Below are positions 44,898 to 46,282 of a DNA stretch of 46,282 bases, one piece after another. Each line of letters begins with the position of its first letter. Position 1 is the stretch's first letter. The notes under the pieces were generated by a model that was not told the origin of the DNA, did not search any database, and saw nothing but the letters and a program-made list of their open reading frames with translations. The translations under genes and the position numbers were made by a program. Source of the DNA: a virus; the IMG/VR virus record IMGVR_UViG_3300012210_000010, positions 1 through 46,282 of that record; one strand, 5' to 3'.

Positions 44898-45359
44898 CTA
44901 GTCAAGAGTCGTGCCGGACTCCTTCGCCAGCGTGGCCGGGTTCTCCGGGAAGGCGCTGCCGACGCCGGTCACCACGACGATGAATCTGGAGCCGAGCAGC
45001 ACCCTGTCCGCGTTGCCGGGTCCGGGGATCTTGAAGTACTCGGCGTCGGCGGCCATGGCCTGGGCGGATGTGTATGTGTACGTATACACCGTGACCTGCT
45101 CGCCGTCGGCGAACGAGCCGCTGGCGTACTGGTCGCCCTCGGTGTCGATCGGGCCGGAGATCCGACCGTCGGTCGGGACGTGCATTGACGCCAGCACCGC
45201 GGCCGGATCGACGGGCTGCGCCGGGGCGGCCTGCACCTGCACCGGTGGACCGGCGTCGCTGTTCCCGGACGTCTCGTACATCGTGAAAACGGTTGCCGCG
45301 ACGGCAGCCGCTATGACGGCCGCGATCTTCCTGTGCGTGCGTGTGCGCGTGACCTTCAT
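44898..45359 (-). CDS. Membrane-anchored exported protein
   Basis: A 153-residue protein from the ATG at 45359. Basic start KVTRTRTHRK is followed by a hydrophobic helix (IAAVIAAAVAATVFTMYETS), so an uncleaved signal-anchor or signal peptide; no lipobox Cys. The rest would lie outside the cell: a Pro/Gln linker, then ISGPIDTEGDQYASGSFADG, TVYTYTYTSAQAMAADAEYF and RFIVVVTGVGSAF. It has its own upstream element. Such phage-encoded exported proteins can act in superinfection exclusion or membrane modification, but no motif decides this. Confidence 0.75.
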   Translation of the reverse strand: MKVTRTRTHRKIAAVIAAAVAATVFTMYETSGNSDAGPPVQVQAAPAQPVDPAAVLASMHVPTDGRISGPIDTEGDQYASGSFADGEQVTVYTYTYTSAQAMAADAEYFKIPGPGNADRVLLGSRFIVVVTGVGSAFPENPATLAKESGTTLD

Positions 45360-45385
45360 GTCTCTCCCTGACCTGGTTTCCGATA

Positions 45386-45404
45386 CTTCTGATGACAACT
45401 ATAC
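45386..45404 (-). promoter_or_regulatory. Putative promoter/operator element, copy 2
   Basis: On the minus strand it reads GTATAGTTGTCATCAGAAG. TATAGT is the best -10 match of the three copies, and TTGTCATCAG is identical to copy 1. It lies 26 bases upstream of the ATG at 45359 in the 53-base gap 45360-45412. The nearest -35 candidates (TGTGAC at 16 bases or GTGTGA at 17) are weak. Confidence 0.55.
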
Positions 45405-45412
45405 CCGGTCCG

Positions 45413-45679
45413 CTAGTTGGTCACACCACGGTGCCACTGCGGCATCGGCACCTCGGTGTCGGGATCGGCTACGCCGTCCGCGGTGAAGTCGGTCTCATTG
45501 GCCGGGCGCACCGGGGTGCGCGTCGCCTGCGGGGCGCCCTTCGAGACGTCCCGGCTAATAGCTGCGTACAGGCTGGTGAGCACACCCGGACGAATGCTGA
45601 TCCGCAGGGTCTGCTCGGGACGCGGCATCCGCTGCGTGGCGCTCGGCGCCCACAGCGGGTGGCGGCTGTAGATCGTCAT
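45413..45679 (-). CDS. Small hypothetical protein
   Basis: An 88-residue protein from the ATG at 45679, overlapping the previous stop by one base (TGATG); the longer frame to 45826 lies inside the neighbour. Segments RHPLWAPSATQRMPRPEQTL, RISIRPGVLTSLYAAISRDV and a final MPQWHRGVTN. No clear motif. It precedes the gap holding regulatory element copy 2. Confidence 0.65.
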   Translation of the reverse strand: MTIYSRHPLWAPSATQRMPRPEQTLRISIRPGVLTSLYAAISRDVSKGAPQATRTPVRPANETDFTADGVADPDTEVPMPQWHRGVTN

Positions 45680-45909
45680 CAGTTGCTCACCGCCTTGCGC
45701 AGCCCCGGCACGCCGTCGAGCAGCCTCAGGTCTTGATGCGGGTAGCTGACCGTGCCAGCCGGAGCGGCGACCGCCGATCCGTTGCTGATCAGCCGGGAGG
45801 CGTTGACGTCGTCGGCGTCGTCCCACACGTCGCCGGGCATGATGTCCGGCCAGCGCGCCCGCTCCGTCCCGGCCTGGATCCTCACGAGCGCCTGCAGTCG
45901 AGTGGTCAT
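45679..45909 (-). CDS. Small hypothetical protein
   Basis: A 76-residue protein with RLQALVRIQAG, IMPGDVWDDADDVNASRLIS and a C-terminus ending LRKAVSN. The G-D-V-W...LISNGSAV pattern is the small strand-helix-G domain also seen in head accessory proteins of this phage. Weak ribosome binding site. Function unknown. Confidence 0.65.
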   Translation of the reverse strand: MTTRLQALVRIQAGTERARWPDIMPGDVWDDADDVNASRLISNGSAVAAPAGTVSYPHQDLRLLDGVPGLRKAVSN

Positions 45910-45925
45910 GTCCGCAATGTACCGC

Positions 45926-46189
45926 TCAGCACTCCTCGAGCAGATGCCTGGCGTGGGCCAGGTTGTCGCACTTGCGGCAGATGTCGTTGGCCGGGTACCA
46001 GGTGCCCGCCTCGTCTTCGAGCTCTAAGACGATCTGCAGGCGAGTCTTGGGAACGCCGTTCGCCCCTTTGTTGAACGGGTTGATGGTCTGGCCGAGGGTG
46101 GCGGAGCGCTTGAGCCGCGCACTGCACCCGCGACACTTGACGTACTTGGTGACATAGCGGGTGACCCGCTCGAATTTATAGGTCGGCAT
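45926..46189 (-). CDS. Small zinc-ribbon-like protein
   Basis: An 87-residue basic protein with two Cys pairs, C19-x-x-C22 (VKCRGCSARL) and C71-x-x-C74 (ICRKCDNLAHAR), which together could form one zinc site; the spacing is wide for a classic zinc ribbon. GAGGA before the ATG is a good ribosome binding site. Function unknown; nucleic-acid binding is plausible but unproven. Confidence 0.7.
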   Translation of the reverse strand: MPTYKFERVTRYVTKYVKCRGCSARLKRSATLGQTINPFNKGANGVPKTRLQIVLELEDEAGTWYPANDICRKCDNLAHARHLLEEC

Positions 46190-46190
46190 A

Positions 46191-46282
46191 TCAGTGTCCT
46201 CCTGATTCGATGGCGATCCGGTAGTCCGGCAGCAGCGCGGGCACGCGGCCGGTGACGTACGCCTCGGCGACGTGGTCTCGGA
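46191..46282 (-). CDS. Truncated 3' end of a leftward gene
   Basis: The last complete codons in the window (reading from 46280) give RDHVAEAYVTGRVPALLPDY then RIAIESGGH and TGA at 46191-46193. The gene begins outside the window. The ending, with a V-A-E-A-Y-V-T-G-R-V pattern, is protein-like and the downstream gene's ribosome binding site lies within its last codons. Too little remains to name it. Confidence 0.6.
   Translation of the reverse strand, partial: RDHVAEAYVTGRVPALLPDYRIAIESGGH

Overview
The window is a densely packed, high-GC segment of a tailed double-stranded DNA phage (siphovirus layout) that most likely infects an actinobacterium, Streptomyces being the best guess. The basis is the high GC content, frequent GTG starts, stop/start overlaps throughout, and proteins of types common in actinobacteriophages (DUF6221-like, gp49-like, 2H-phosphoesterase head protein, GH25 endolysin, long tape measure). 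The window holds the late half of the genome. No integrase, polymerase, helicase or repressor was recognised, and no small terminase.

Layout. Bases 1-1509 carry three plus-strand genes, the last being a stand-alone Spo11/topoisomerase VI-A-like Toprim protein. They converge with the minus-strand genes, and a compact tRNA-like cloverleaf fills the gap (1524-1592). Everything from 1601 to 46282 is transcribed leftward, so it reads in order from high to low coordinates.

- 46.3-42.4 kb: small early-late genes, several Cys/His-rich, plus a membrane-anchored exported protein.
- 42.3-39.3 kb: a coupled lysis or hydrolase cassette with a coiled-coil protein, a small membrane protein, a GH25 muramidase, a papain-like peptidase with a proline linker, and a permuted NlpC/P60-like protein.
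- 39.3-38.1 kb: a gp49-like protein, a small hypothetical protein and a PLD-like protein.
- 38.1-34.0 kb: large terminase, portal and MuF-like protein.
- 34.0-25.5 kb: unusual large head-associated proteins (Lys/Ala-rich histone-like tail, 2H phosphoesterase plus membrane segments, repeated RDAHGRW modules) and then a protease-scaffold protein.
- 25.5-19.2 kb: decoration protein, major capsid, several small head proteins, a tail-tube-like protein, connectors and tail terminator.
- 19.2-14.6 kb: structural protein, tail assembly chaperones and tape measure with a lytic transglycosylase domain.
- 14.6-2.9 kb: Dit-like protein, baseplate or minor tail proteins and tail fibres, including a fibre with about 29 tandem 16-18-residue repeats.
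- 2.95-1.6 kb: small membrane and coiled-coil proteins, among them a holin candidate.

How it works together. A terminase-portal-capsid machine packages DNA, connectors join it to a long flexible tail, and fibres with carbohydrate-binding-like and repeat domains would contact the host. The tape measure carries a wall-degrading domain for entry. The GH25/peptidase cassette and the membrane proteins at both ends would serve exit. Three intergenic regions on the right share a 19-base element whose first half matches a TANNNT -10 box, which suggests common control of the leftward units.
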